Below are positions 1 through 7,260 of a DNA stretch of 11,259 nt, one piece after another. The stretch lies in NCBI GenBank assembly GCA_934667795.1, contig CAKUMP010000053.1, forward strand, positions 1-11,259. The letters run 5' to 3'. The DNA is from an uncultured Chthoniobacterales bacterium. Its GTDB lineage: Bacteria > Verrucomicrobiota > Verrucomicrobiia > Chthoniobacterales > CAKUMP01. Both the position numbers and the translations under genes were made by a program. The notes under the pieces are model-generated. The model worked only from the letters and a program-made list of their open reading frames with translations. It did no database searches and was not told where the DNA came from. The stretch's first letter is position 1; each line of letters opens with the position of its first letter.

Positions 1-355
1 AATTCCCGTGTACTTATTAAAAATATCCCGCCACGTTAAAAAATACTTTACTCAAATACTATCCTATTGGAAATAAGCATATTCACTTAAATTTACACCA
101 AAAAAGTTATTACTTATTTTGCAAAAATTAAGCATTTTCCCTTGAGAGCGCCGAAATCTCCATCGGCTAACGTACCGTTGAAATCATTTATGAACTACAG
201 TAGTGATATTTTATGTGTCAGTTCCTTACCTGGATGACATGTCACTCAGTACTCCTAAATTACTTTTAAACGGATTCACCCTTTCCCTAATTTTTACTTT
301 ATTTCAATATTTACTATATTAAAATAAATAAAAACATTAAAAAGAATATTTTTGA
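1..355. other. AT-rich intergenic stretch, no gene seen
   Basis: This stretch is rich in A and T, with stop codons frequent in every frame. I found no coding region, RNA gene or convincing terminator. A short segment at 232-261 resembles the 3' end of the hydrolase gene near 7827-7851, sharing an 11-base identity ACTCCTAAATT, but this is too short to call a gene relic. No DnaA box matching TTATNCACA was seen here. Confidence 0.6.
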
Positions 356-517
356 CTCTGTCCCTAATTCGACGCTCGGAAACTGTTTACAGCTCTGTCC
401 CTAATTCGACGCCCGGAAACTGTTTACAGCTCTGTCCCTAATTCGACACTCGCGGCCGCTTACAGCTCTGTCCCTAATTCAACGCTCGGAGGGGCCGCTT
501 ACAGCTCTGTCCCTAAT
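356..517. repeat. Tandem array of five ~37-bp units, core CTCTGTCCCTAAT
   Basis: The 13-mer CTCTGTCCCTAAT occurs exactly five times, starting at 356, 393, 430, 466 and 505, so the unit lengths are 37, 37, 36 and 39 bases. After the core, units 1 and 2 continue TCGACG(C)TCGG then AAACTGTTTACAG and differ by one base. Units 3 and 4 replace the AAACTGT part with a GGCCGC-containing segment but keep TTACAG. The last core runs into the GC-rich block at 519. The whole unit is conserved, so this is a tandem repeat and not a CRISPR array. The same core recurs inverted at 10328-10340. Function unknown. Confidence 0.9.
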
Positions 518-518
518 A

Positions 519-660
519 GGACAGCATTTCCACAGGAACGTCGACGGTTTCCAGCAAGTCCTCCTGCCAGCGAGGATATCAGCTTTCCTACCCTCTGCCG
601 ACGGGGACGCCGGCACTCCCAGGATGACTTCAGAAGGGCGGCGCTCGTACTCCTGAAGAC
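519..660. repeat. GC-rich block, probable dispersed repeat
   Basis: This block is clearly richer in G and C than the flanking DNA and abuts the last array unit. Its complement is open for 65 codons (676 down to 479), and that reading includes the peptide ADILAGRRTC. Peptides like ADILAGR appear in many spurious annotations of PVC-type genomes, because one repetitive DNA family is translated in several frames. I therefore read the block as a non-coding dispersed repeat rather than a gene. That family link is from memory and was not checked. The open frame also crosses the tandem core and has no recognisable domain. Confidence 0.4.
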
Positions 661-696
661 ACTTTTTTCGAATCAAAAATAAATTTCAGATCCCTC

Positions 697-725
697 TTCT
701 CATTTTCCGAAAATTTCTCTACTTT
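697..725 (+). promoter_or_regulatory. Possible symporter promoter, leaderless arrangement
   Basis: TTCTCA at 697-702 (four of six bases of the -35 consensus) and TACTTT at 720-725 (fits TANNNT) are 17 bases apart. Only six bases separate the -10 from the ATG at 732, which would place the transcript start at or next to the start codon. No Shine-Dalgarno sequence lies in the pyrimidine-rich upstream segment. The call rests on pattern only, but the same geometry recurs at other genes in the window. Confidence 0.4.
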
Positions 726-731
726 CCAACA

Positions 732-2261
732 ATGGACGCTATTCATACTAATTTCACGCTTTTCGACTGGGGCATTCTGGCTGGCTACCTTCTTTTAACG
801 ACCTGGATTGGCCATGCGTTTCGAGGAAAACAATCGACCATCAAAGATTTCTTTCTTGCGGGCCGTTCCCTGCCCTGGCCAGCGGTATGTGCTTCTATTA
901 TTGCCACTGAGATCAGTGCGCTTACCTTTATTGGAGTTCCGGGAATGGTTTTTGCCGCCAATGGAAATTTCACCTACCTTCAATGGGCACTAGGATCTAT
1001 CGTCGCTCGTTTTTTAGTCGGTATTTTCCTCGTCAAAGTTTATTACGAACGAGAAATCTACAGCCCCTACGACTATATGTCCCACACGCTTGGGAAAGGA
1101 TTCAAAACACTTACCACCGCATTATTCACCATTGGTTCCATTCTGGGTCAGAGTGTACGTCTTCTTGTAACCGCACTCATTCTCAGCACGGTTACTCCCT
1201 TGAGTATGAACGCCAGCATTATTGTGCTCTCCCTTTTTGCCATCCTTTGGACCATTATGGGAGGAATGACCACCGTCATCTGGACCGATGCCGTACAGTT
1301 CGTCATGTTTGTTTTCTCTGGTGTCCTTGCATTTGTATGGATCATCGGCAGCCTGCCGGGTGGCTGGAACGAAATGATCACCACTGCTTCTGAAGCCGGG
1401 AAAATGAAACTGCTCGACCTCTCGACAGACCCCATGCTGGAATTCACACTTTGGGTTGCCATTTTTGCCATGCCGTTTCAAAACCTCGCTGCTTTTGGGA
1501 CCGATCAGCTCAATACACAGCGTATGTTCTGCTGTCGCAATGCCAGTGATGCCACAAAAGCCATGATTTGCTCCAGCTTTTCACAAGTCATTACCATTTT
1601 AATGCTCATGGTGGGAGCTTCTCTATATGCCTATTACCAGACGTTTCCGCCGAATGAAGCCATAGCAACCCTCTTTGCTACCTCTCCTGATAATGTATTC
1701 CCAATCTGGATCACTACCGTTTTACCTCCTGGTCTCACCGGACTCGTCCTTGCTGGCGCCTTTGCTGCCGCCATCTCCAGCCTGGATTCTGCCCTCGCTG
1801 CACTCTCCCAAACCTCCCTTTCGGTCATCCACGGACAAAACCCCACTCATTTAACCCATGCTCAACTTGTTCGACAATCCCGTTTTTCTGTCCTGATCTG
1901 GGGGCTGATCCTCGCCGCTACCGCCATCCTCATTTTTATCGTAAAAGAAAAAGCCGGACTCAATCTGATCTCTCTGGCGTTCGGTATGGTGTCCTACACC
2001 TACGGCCCCCTTCTCGGAATCCTCCTCCTTGCCCTCTGCAAATTTAAACCCCGTATCCAATTTGTCATTTTAGGGATCGCTCTCTCCTTCCTCCTCACCC
2101 TCGCTATCCGCCCGGATTTTTACATTCTTACCGGATTAACTAAACCAGACCTCGCTATCCTCAACTTTTCTTACGTCTGGCTTTACCCCATCACCACTTT
2201 TATCACTTTTCTGTGCGGAGTGCTATCGCCACGTAATCCGCATCAATCCTTTCCCTCATAA
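732..2261 (+). CDS. Sodium:solute symporter (SSS/SLC5 family)
   Basis: Predicted inner-membrane carrier coupling Na+ entry to uptake of a small solute; the substrate cannot be read from the sequence. The 509-residue protein is almost wholly hydrophobic, with about a dozen or more membrane segments, which is normal for the family. Family signatures are DFFLAGRSLPW followed by TEISALTFIG near residues 39-70, then GGMTTVIWTDAVQ near 177-189. AGAFAAAISSLDSAL near 341-355 contains the Ser349-Ser350 pair at the place where SSS transporters such as vSGLT bind the second sodium ion. The ATG at 732 is the first in frame and puts a short hydrophilic segment before membrane segment 1. There is no Shine-Dalgarno sequence; see the promoter at 697-725. 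No metabolic partner gene is adjacent, so sugar, amino acid, sialic acid or another solute all remain possible. No clear terminator follows. Confidence 0.95.
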   Translation: MDAIHTNFTLFDWGILAGYLLLTTWIGHAFRGKQSTIKDFFLAGRSLPWPAVCASIIATEISALTFIGVPGMVFAANGNFTYLQWALGSIVARFLVGIFLVKVYYEREIYSPYDYMSHTLGKGFKTLTTALFTIGSILGQSVRLLVTALILSTVTPLSMNASIIVLSLFAILWTIMGGMTTVIWTDAVQFVMFVFSGVLAFVWIIGSLPGGWNEMITTASEAGKMKLLDLSTDPMLEFTLWVAIFAMPFQNLAAFGTDQLNTQRMFCCRNASDATKAMICSSFSQVITILMLMVGASLYAYYQTFPPNEAIATLFATSPDNVFPIWITTVLPPGLTGLVLAGAFAAAISSLDSALAALSQTSLSVIHGQNPTHLTHAQLVRQSRFSVLIWGLILAATAILIFIVKEKAGLNLISLAFGMVSYTYGPLLGILLLALCKFKPRIQFVILGIALSFLLTLAIRPDFYILTGLTKPDLAILNFSYVWLYPITTFITFLCGVLSPRNPHQSFPS

Positions 2262-2394
2262 CATTGTTTTTCATTTCAAGCTTTTTTTAGCAATTTCAGA
2301 AAATTTAATTCCCTTGTTTTTGCTATTTTTTCTTGTCCACTCCGCATTAGAATTTTATCATCAATTCCGATGCCCTAGGGCCATCAAAGACCAT

Positions 2395-2414
2395 TGTGAA
2401 TAACTTGTGAACAA
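2395..2414 (-). promoter_or_regulatory. Two tandem DnaA boxes, 11-bp phased
   Basis: TGTGAATAA at 2395-2403 is the complement of TTATTCACA, a full match to the TTATNCACA consensus. TGTGAACAA at 2406-2414 is the complement of TTGTTCACA, with one mismatch. They lie head to tail with an 11-base period (TTGTGAATAAC then TTGTGAACAAC), one helical turn, so DnaA would bind on the same DNA face. This suits cooperative assembly. Confidence 0.65.
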
Positions 2415-2681
2415 CTTTTTCTGATTACCTACTATGTACCCAACCATCCCCCCAAATATACCTCTACTTACCATGCTAATCGAGATATAGTCCTCCTTAT
2501 CCCATTACTATATTTTTATCATTTATTAAATAAAATTTCTAGAAACCTGTTACAATTGAACAACTTACAAAAAATAAATCCACTTAAAAAGAAACCACCT
2601 GAACTTTATCTGGAAAAATATATACCTGTGCGTATATCCTTCTATTTTACTGGTTTTTGTAACAGTTTTGTAATAAATTTG

Positions 2682-2691
2682 TGTGTATAAG
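2682..2691. promoter_or_regulatory. DnaA box overlapping the presumed dnaA -10
   Basis: TGTGTATAA at 2682-2690 is the complement of TTATACACA, a full consensus DnaA box. It overlaps TATAAG at 2686-2691, a five-of-six match to the -10 consensus, which ends six bases before the dnaA ATG. DnaA bound here would block the promoter, the classical autorepression arrangement. I see no good -35 at 16-18 bases; TTGTAA at 2657-2662 is too far away. The box is well supported, the promoter less so. Confidence 0.6.
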
Positions 2692-2697
2692 TAACTT

Positions 2698-4101
2698 ATG
2701 GACGATCCGTTATCTTTATTATGGCAGCAGATATCCAAACTTCTTAAACCGCATGGTTCAGAAGACACTTTTGAACGCTGGTTTTCTGATATTGCTATTC
2801 TCTCTGCTGATGAAAATCAAATCCTGTTTCAGGTCCCAAATAATATTTACCAATTATGGATAGAAAACAACTATCTGGAGGTTCTTCGCGCTTGTATTTT
2901 TGAGACACTGAGAGCGAACCCCGAAATCAAATTTACGCCTCAAACAGAAAAAGAGCGTGAAGAAAAAGAGAAACAATGGGAACTTGAAGAAGAAGCTTCG
3001 AATTCTCGCAAAACGAGTAAAAAATCGTCAAAATCGGCTTCTGCGTCGAAGCAAAGCGACCAAGCGGGAGACTTGGTATCGGGGATGAATCCACGTAATA
3101 CGTTTAAAAATTTCGTGGTGGGGTCGAACAATCAATTTGCGCATGCGGCCTGTCTTGCGGTGGCGCAATCTCCTGGGCGTACCTATAATCCCTTATTTAT
3201 TTACGGAGGAGTCGGGCTTGGGAAAACGCATTTGATGCATGCGATTGGGCAGCATATTCTTCAAAAAAGTGAAAAGGCAAAAGTGATTTACCTTTCCAGT
3301 GAAAAATTCACCAACGAATTTATCACAGCCATTCAGAATGGGACACTCCCGAAATTTCGCAAAAGATACCGTCAGGCGGACATGCTTTTGATTGATGACA
3401 TCCAGTTTCTTGCGGGGAAAGAGCGGTCACAGGAAGAATTTTTCCATACCTTTAATACCATGTTTGATGGGCATAAACAGATTGTTTTGTCCAGTGACCG
3501 TCCGGCCAGTGAGATTTCGCATCTGGAGAGTCGTCTGGTTTCCCGCTTCGAATGGGGGATGACCACCGAGTTACAACCACCGGATATTGAAACCCGAACA
3601 GCAATTCTGCGCAAGAAAGCAGAATCCCTTCAGGTTTCGATTTCAGCGGAAATTATCGAATATATTGCAGCGCGTATTAAAAGTAACGTCCGTCGGCTCG
3701 AAGGTGCCCTCATTCGTGTGGCCTCGCTCACATCGCTGGGGAATCATGATCTGACACCGGAAACGGTCGAACACTTACTTCGCGATATCCTTCAGGAAGA
3801 AGCTAAACGGATTATCACGATTGATCATATCCAGAGAAAAGTAGCGGAACATTTCGATATCCGTCTGGCCGATATGAGTTCCAAACGTCGCCCACAAAAT
3901 ATCGCATTCCCACGTCAGGTCGCAATGTACCTTTCACGCGAACTCACGAAAGCTTCCCTCAATGAAATCGGAGAAGCATTTGGCGGACGCGATCACGGTA
4001 CGGTCCTGCATGCACATAAGTTACTTGCAAAACGTATTTCCTCTGAAGACCATATCCGACAAATGATTAATCTGCTCGACGCGCAACTCCAGCGTGAATA
4101 G
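2698..4101 (+). CDS. dnaA: Chromosomal replication initiator protein DnaA
   Basis: Cytoplasmic AAA+ ATPase that binds DnaA boxes, melts the origin and loads the helicase. At 467 residues it has normal length. Domain I (about 1-75) carries the usual WF/W-rich partner-binding fold. Domain II (about 80-125) is a charged Lys/Glu/Ser linker. Domain III has Walker A GGVGLGKTH (170-178), Walker B LLIDD (230-234) and the SRLVSRF arginine-finger segment (278-284). Domain IV (about 370-467) ends with the DNA-binding signature IGEAFGGRDHGTVLHAHK (424-441). The usual DHTTV is DHGTV here, so a threonine that contacts bases in E. coli DnaA is replaced by glycine. The ATG at 2698 is chosen because domain I begins there. 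It has no Shine-Dalgarno sequence and sits six bases after a TATAAG. A terminator follows at 4117, so the gene is probably monocistronic. Confidence 0.98.
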   Translation: MDDPLSLLWQQISKLLKPHGSEDTFERWFSDIAILSADENQILFQVPNNIYQLWIENNYLEVLRACIFETLRANPEIKFTPQTEKEREEKEKQWELEEEASNSRKTSKKSSKSASASKQSDQAGDLVSGMNPRNTFKNFVVGSNNQFAHAACLAVAQSPGRTYNPLFIYGGVGLGKTHLMHAIGQHILQKSEKAKVIYLSSEKFTNEFITAIQNGTLPKFRKRYRQADMLLIDDIQFLAGKERSQEEFFHTFNTMFDGHKQIVLSSDRPASEISHLESRLVSRFEWGMTTELQPPDIETRTAILRKKAESLQVSISAEIIEYIAARIKSNVRRLEGALIRVASLTSLGNHDLTPETVEHLLRDILQEEAKRIITIDHIQRKVAEHFDIRLADMSSKRRPQNIAFPRQVAMYLSRELTKASLNEIGEAFGGRDHGTVLHAHKLLAKRISSEDHIRQMINLLDAQLQRE

Positions 4102-4116
4102 ATAAAACGAAATCAC

Positions 4117-4146
4117 AGGTGGTTTTATACAAAATCACCTTTTTTT
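4117..4146 (+). terminator. Rho-independent terminator of dnaA
   Basis: AGGTGGTTTT (4117-4126) pairs with AAAATCACCT (4131-4140) through ten pairs, one of them G-U, across a four-base loop. A run of T follows to 4146. It lies 15 bases after the dnaA stop codon and separates dnaA from the next gene. Confidence 0.88.
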
Positions 4147-4194
4147 AAAAAGTTTTCAGACTCTAAAAATAAAAAAGACGGATTCGAGTACTCT

Positions 4195-6039
4195 ATGGCA
4201 AATGAAAATGTGGACGACGTAAATGCCGTCGATACGGAAAGTGAGAATATGGCACCTCAGGTAAAATACCTGACCAAGAGTGCGGTAAGTCTTACATATT
4301 CTCTGGCAATTGGGGTTTTGGTTGCCATTGCGGTTGCAGTGGGAGCGGGCATTGTGATCACGCGCATGATCGAGCCCCTTTCTGCAAGTGTTGCCAATGG
4401 GGTGATCTGGTCAGGAGCAGTCGTAGGGCTTCTGGCAGCCAGCTCGGTCCACAATTTCCTGTCCTCTCTCCCTCCGGAACAAAGCCGTCACAACCTGATC
4501 TGGCCAGTCCGCATCATCTGGATTCTCTGTTCCGCACGCGCATTTTTCTGGCTCGTTTATCCCGTCAATAATTCCTGGATTCTCGGCTCTCCCTATAATA
4601 CAGGTGATCTTGGACTCCATCTGGGATTCATCCGCTATATGGGATCCGGCATCGATTTCTGGAAAGAAAACCCGCTTTTGACAGGTGAAATGCTGCATTA
4701 CCCGGTTGGAATGGATTTCTTTAACTGCATGCTGGTCCTGCTTGGGATGGATGTCTTCCAGAGTTTTGTTGTAGTCGGATTCGGGATGTCCTTATTGACG
4801 CTTCTCTGCCTGGAGCGTTGGGGTGGCAGTTGGGCGGTTGCTGCATTTTTATTTTGTGGAGGAACGGCTGGGTTTCTGATTTTCAAAACCGGTCAACTGA
4901 TGGATTACCAGTACGATGTCGAATGGAAATCGTTATTTCTTTCGCTTTTTGTGACGCAGAGAGGTTTACTTTTCGCCATTCCGGCCGGACTGACCATTTT
5001 ATATGACTGGCGACACCGCTTTGCTCCGGAACCAGCGCCGCGTCTTCCGCTGTTATGGACCACGCTGCTATACATAGCCATGCCGATTTTCCATCTGCAC
5101 ACGTTTCTTTTTCTCTCATTACTCCTGCTCTGGATTTTTATTTTTGGAAACCACAGCATAAAAGTCCGTTCTGCCGGGCTTGTTTTATTTACATTCGTAC
5201 CGGCAAGTTATTTTGTTCTTTCGACCACCAGCATTGGCCATGGGGCGTCCATGTTCCACTGGCATCCGGGATGGATGATGAAAGAATCCGACACCTTGTT
5301 TTTCTGGCTTCAAAATTTCGGCCTCTGGCTGCTGTTGCTCTTCTGGCTCACAGGAATTGTTATTTATAAATTTATTAAAAAACAGCCTTTCCCGAATATT
5401 GATTTCGCCTGCATTTTTGCCGTAATCATCACTTTTCTGCTCTGCTCATTTATCAGTTTTGCCCCCTGGCCATGGGATAACACCAAACTGTATCTTTGGG
5501 CGTATCTTTGTTCCCTCCCCTTCCTCTGGAAATGGCTCCTTGCTCCACTGGATATTCAATGGCGCGCATTGCTCATTCTGATGTTTCTTTTCTCCGGTGC
5601 CATTTCCACACTTGGCGGACTCCATGTCGATACGATCCACCCAAGACTCGCGAACCGACGCGAGTTAGATCATATTATGTCTGTGCTCAACCGGATCCCT
5701 CCGGAACAAGGAAGTTTCCTTACTCTCCCGACCTATAACCACCCGGTCTTTCTTGCCGGAAGACCCATCAGTGTCGCCTATCCGGGACACCTCTGGAGCC
5801 ATGGATACGATTATACAGAAAAAGAAAATGCGGTTCGCTCTGTTCTGAAAGGCGATCAAAACTGGCAACAATCTCTCAAACTCCTCAACCCCCGCTATAT
5901 TTTCTGGGGAACCCGCGAAGCCGAAGCATACCCACACTCCACTCGCCCCTGGCTCGCTACCTCCACCCCCATCGCAAATGGCGAATGGGGCACCCTCTAT
6001 CGCATCAACGATACCGAACCAGAGCCAGAAAAAGAATAA
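4195..6039 (+). CDS. Polytopic membrane protein, GT-C glycosyltransferase-like
   Basis: A 614-residue integral membrane protein with about a dozen hydrophobic segments, an acidic hydrophilic N-terminus (about 1-25) and a soluble C-terminal part (about 500-614). I do not recognise a named family with certainty. The loop after the early segments reads GDLGLHLGFIRYM, then ENPLLTGEMLHYPVGMDF; Asp138 and His142 are the polar residues. This resembles the first outer loop of GT-C-fold transferases that use polyprenyl-phosphate sugars, where an acidic residue is catalytic. The C-terminal part, with GRPISVAYPGHLWSHGYDY and NPRYIFWG, looks like the periplasmic domain such proteins often carry. Role in cell-surface glycan or protein glycosylation is inference. 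The ATG at 4195 has only a weak GACGGA upstream. The gene follows the dnaA terminator, so it has its own promoter, and no glycan gene cluster surrounds it. A non-enzymatic membrane protein remains possible. Confidence 0.75.
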   Translation: MANENVDDVNAVDTESENMAPQVKYLTKSAVSLTYSLAIGVLVAIAVAVGAGIVITRMIEPLSASVANGVIWSGAVVGLLAASSVHNFLSSLPPEQSRHNLIWPVRIIWILCSARAFFWLVYPVNNSWILGSPYNTGDLGLHLGFIRYMGSGIDFWKENPLLTGEMLHYPVGMDFFNCMLVLLGMDVFQSFVVVGFGMSLLTLLCLERWGGSWAVAAFLFCGGTAGFLIFKTGQLMDYQYDVEWKSLFLSLFVTQRGLLFAIPAGLTILYDWRHRFAPEPAPRLPLLWTTLLYIAMPIFHLHTFLFLSLLLLWIFIFGNHSIKVRSAGLVLFTFVPASYFVLSTTSIGHGASMFHWHPGWMMKESDTLFFWLQNFGLWLLLLFWLTGIVIYKFIKKQPFPNIDFACIFAVIITFLLCSFISFAPWPWDNTKLYLWAYLCSLPFLWKWLLAPLDIQWRALLILMFLFSGAISTLGGLHVDTIHPRLANRRELDHIMSVLNRIPPEQGSFLTLPTYNHPVFLAGRPISVAYPGHLWSHGYDYTEKENAVRSVLKGDQNWQQSLKLLNPRYIFWGTREAEAYPHSTRPWLATSTPIANGEWGTLYRINDTEPEPEKE

Positions 6040-6056
6040 CCCATCCTCTTACAGCT

Positions 6057-6075
6057 AATTACGAATTACGAATTA
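6057..6075. repeat. Short tandem repeat of AATTACG
   Basis: AATTACG is repeated 2.7 times (AATTACGAATTACGAATTA) in the 33-base gap between two convergent genes. The last copy supplies the TAA stop of the lipoprotein gene (6075-6073). No hairpin terminator is visible for either gene. Similar AATTACG runs occur as dispersed intergenic sequence in other genomes; that is recall, not tested. Confidence 0.6.
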
Positions 6076-6489
6076 TCTGACCGGGTCCTGATAGACAGGC
6101 ATTCCTACGTTAGGAGATCCATCCCGAATATCGGCGCTGATAAAGGGGCGCTGACGCTGTTCCGAAACGGCCAGAACGGCAAGGGTTTCGCCGGAGTCAT
6201 AGACTTTCAATTCCGTTCCTGCAGCAGGTTCATATCCGGCAGCAACTTCAATTAAAACAAATCCATTCGGTGCGTTTAAATAAGCAATACGCCCAATCTG
6301 TTTAGGCCCTTCGACCTTAGGAACATATTTCATGCCGTCCGCATTCCGACTGCTTGTTCCTGTCGTACTACACCCAACGACCATTCCCAATGCGAGTACT
6401 CCAGCCATCACCTTTACCCCCAGCTTTAGACTTCCTCTACATCCCGCTACTGCACGCACCATTGTTCCTGCACAAAATTTGCTTCTCAT
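6073..6489 (-). CDS. Small predicted lipoprotein, function unknown
   Basis: The 138-residue product has a signal peptide with basic residues (Arg2, Lys4, Arg12, Arg18, Lys22, Lys26), a hydrophobic core and a lipobox GMVVGC at 35-40. Cys40 would be lipidated, anchoring the protein in a membrane facing the periplasm. The mature part is small: GRIAYLNAPNGFVLIEV, then AGTELKVYDSG, then RPFISADIRDGSPNVGMPVYQ. The short alternating hydrophobic stretches suggest a small beta-barrel of SH3-like size, but I do not recognise a named domain. The ATG at 6489 is preferred because GGTGAT, complementary to the 16S tail, lies eight bases upstream. This is one of the few genes here with a Shine-Dalgarno sequence. 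An ATG at 6462 is a shorter alternative that keeps the lipobox. It is transcribed towards the membrane-protein gene. Confidence 0.75.
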   Translation of the reverse strand: MRSKFCAGTMVRAVAGCRGSLKLGVKVMAGVLALGMVVGCSTTGTSSRNADGMKYVPKVEGPKQIGRIAYLNAPNGFVLIEVAAGYEPAAGTELKVYDSGETLAVLAVSEQRQRPFISADIRDGSPNVGMPVYQDPVR

Positions 6490-6573
6490 CCCTGTATATC
6501 ACCCCATTTTTTTCTTCGTTTCAACTCTTAAAATACTCCTATGTAAATTTTCTGACATTTTTGCCAGATTCTA

Positions 6574-6602
6574 TTGACCTTCTGACGGAAGTATGATGAA
6601 AT
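6574..6602 (+). promoter_or_regulatory. Possible tRNA-Ser promoter
   Basis: TTGACC (6574-6579, five of six bases) and TGAAAT (6597-6602, four of six) are separated by 17 bases. A start near 6609 would give a short leader before the tRNA at 6622. Pattern evidence only. Confidence 0.45.
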
Positions 6603-6621
6603 CCCTGTCTCTTAAGTGAGA

Positions 6622-6712
6622 GGTGAGGTGGCTGAGTGGTCGAAAGCAGCGCTTTGCTAAAGCGCCGTGCTCCAAAAGGGCACCGAGGGTTCGAATCCCT
6701 CCCTCACCGCCA
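6622..6712 (+). tRNA. tRNA-Ser, anticodon GCU
   Basis: This is a complete class II tRNA that decodes AGC and AGU. The acceptor stem GGTGAGG (6622-6628) pairs with CCTCACC (6702-6708). The anticodon stem GCGCT (6649-6653) pairs with AGCGC (6661-6665) around the loop TTGCTAA, with anticodon GCT at 6656-6658. The long variable arm (about 6667-6683, AAAA loop) is typical of serine tRNAs. The T arm is GAGGG-TTCGAAT-CCCTC (6685-6701). The discriminator G6709 is followed by an encoded CCA (6710-6712). No clear terminator follows. A transposase relic begins 49 bases downstream. Confidence 0.97.
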
Positions 6713-6760
6713 TTTCCTTTACACGACTTCACACACAAGCTCAAAGCCAATCTGAGCGAT

Positions 6761-6812
6761 TGAGCCGCGCCGCAATCATGGCAAGGCAAAGCCTGCGTTC
6801 CAGAGAGTTTTT
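6761..6812 (-). pseudogene. Relic of an IS1634-type transposase
   Basis: Read on the - strand from 6812 to 6761, this 52-base segment aligns without gaps to 10725-10776 of the IS transposase in this window. By hand count 44 of 52 bases match, including the 17-base block CTTTGCCTTGCCATGAT. In the transposase frame it reads KNSLERRLCLAMIAARL, against KNSPERKLCLAMIGARL in the intact gene. Further along, the frame drifts and meets a TGA. So a small internal piece of a related element remains between the tRNA and vapC. One edge coincides with the vapC stop codon. Confidence 0.75.
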
Positions 6813-7255
6813 TATACAATGAGTGGATTCCACACGCGCCGGAAGCCGAGGTTCTGAAAATCCTTCCCATTCACTGTGGCAAACTCCGTCACGCCTTGGG
6901 CGATCATACTTAAAGCACTCCGAGCATCGTAAAGGCGTCGAAAAGCGAATGATTTTTCTTTAGCGTATTTCCATAAATCGTCATGCATCATTCGGCTTTC
7001 AGTGGGGAATCCAATCAAGCGCCAGCGTGGATGTGTACGGTAGGTTTGAATGACTTCGACAGCATCTTCACTATTCAATGGATGTTTTAAAACAGCCGGA
7101 TTACGTAAAAGCCCGTAAAATTCGGCCAGGATAAATTCGGAAATTGCAACATCTTCATCTCGCTGAATAGAAATGAGCCAATCATACGCAGAGTCGTGAT
7201 GAGGGGAATCTTCGTTAAATGCGTGGAATAAAATATTGGTATCAATAGAAAACAT
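6812..7255 (-). CDS. vapC: VapC-type PIN-domain ribonuclease toxin
   Basis: The 147-residue protein is of the usual length for PIN toxins, Mg2+-dependent ribonucleases that cleave RNA (often tRNA) when freed from their antitoxin. The acidic site is visible: Asp5 in FSIDTNIL, Glu45 in ISEFILAEFYGLL (Glu40 nearby), Asp110 in RLYDARSAL, and Asn129/Asp132 in FATVNGKDF. The end GFRRVWNPL is also typical of one VapC subfamily. The ATG at 7255 lies five bases after the stop of the upstream antitoxin gene with no Shine-Dalgarno sequence of its own, so translation is probably coupled. The gene ends exactly where the transposase relic begins; its TAA may come from that junction, but the protein is not shortened. 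All catalytic residues are present, so it should be active. The RNA target cannot be predicted. Confidence 0.9.
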   Translation of the reverse strand: MFSIDTNILFHAFNEDSPHHDSAYDWLISIQRDEDVAISEFILAEFYGLLRNPAVLKHPLNSEDAVEVIQTYRTHPRWRLIGFPTESRMMHDDLWKYAKEKSFAFRRLYDARSALSMIAQGVTEFATVNGKDFQNLGFRRVWNPLIV

Positions 7256-7260
7256 AACGA

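Larger units (their letters stand above)
2262..2697. other. AT-rich dnaA upstream region, candidate oriC
   Basis: This 436-base gap holds two helically phased DnaA-box sequences (2395-2414), a long A/T-dominated tract (about 2500-2680) that could serve as an unwinding element, and a third box overlapping the presumed dnaA -10. DnaA boxes plus AT-rich DNA beside dnaA is the usual bacterial origin arrangement. Three boxes are few, however, and the genes that usually flank an origin are absent. The region could instead be only the autoregulatory region of dnaA. A skew plot of the complete genome would decide. Confidence 0.5.

Noticed and set aside
232..261. Relic of the hydrolase 3' end, sharing ACTCCTAAATT and TGTCAC with 7827-7851
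   Set aside because: The identity is short, needs gaps, and the similarity does not continue into the coding part.
356..517. CRISPR-like periodic repeats
   Set aside because: The intervals between cores are similar to one another, not unique spacers, and no cas gene is present.
479..676. 65-codon open frame on the - strand as a gene
   Set aside because: It crosses the last tandem-repeat core and a repeat-like GC-rich block, and has no domain.
2627..2635. A fourth DnaA box (TGTGCGTAT)
   Set aside because: Two mismatches to the consensus; not distinguishable from chance.
6571..6870. 99-codon open frame on the - strand
   Set aside because: It runs antisense through the whole tRNA-Ser and the transposase relic; it is a shadow with no domain.
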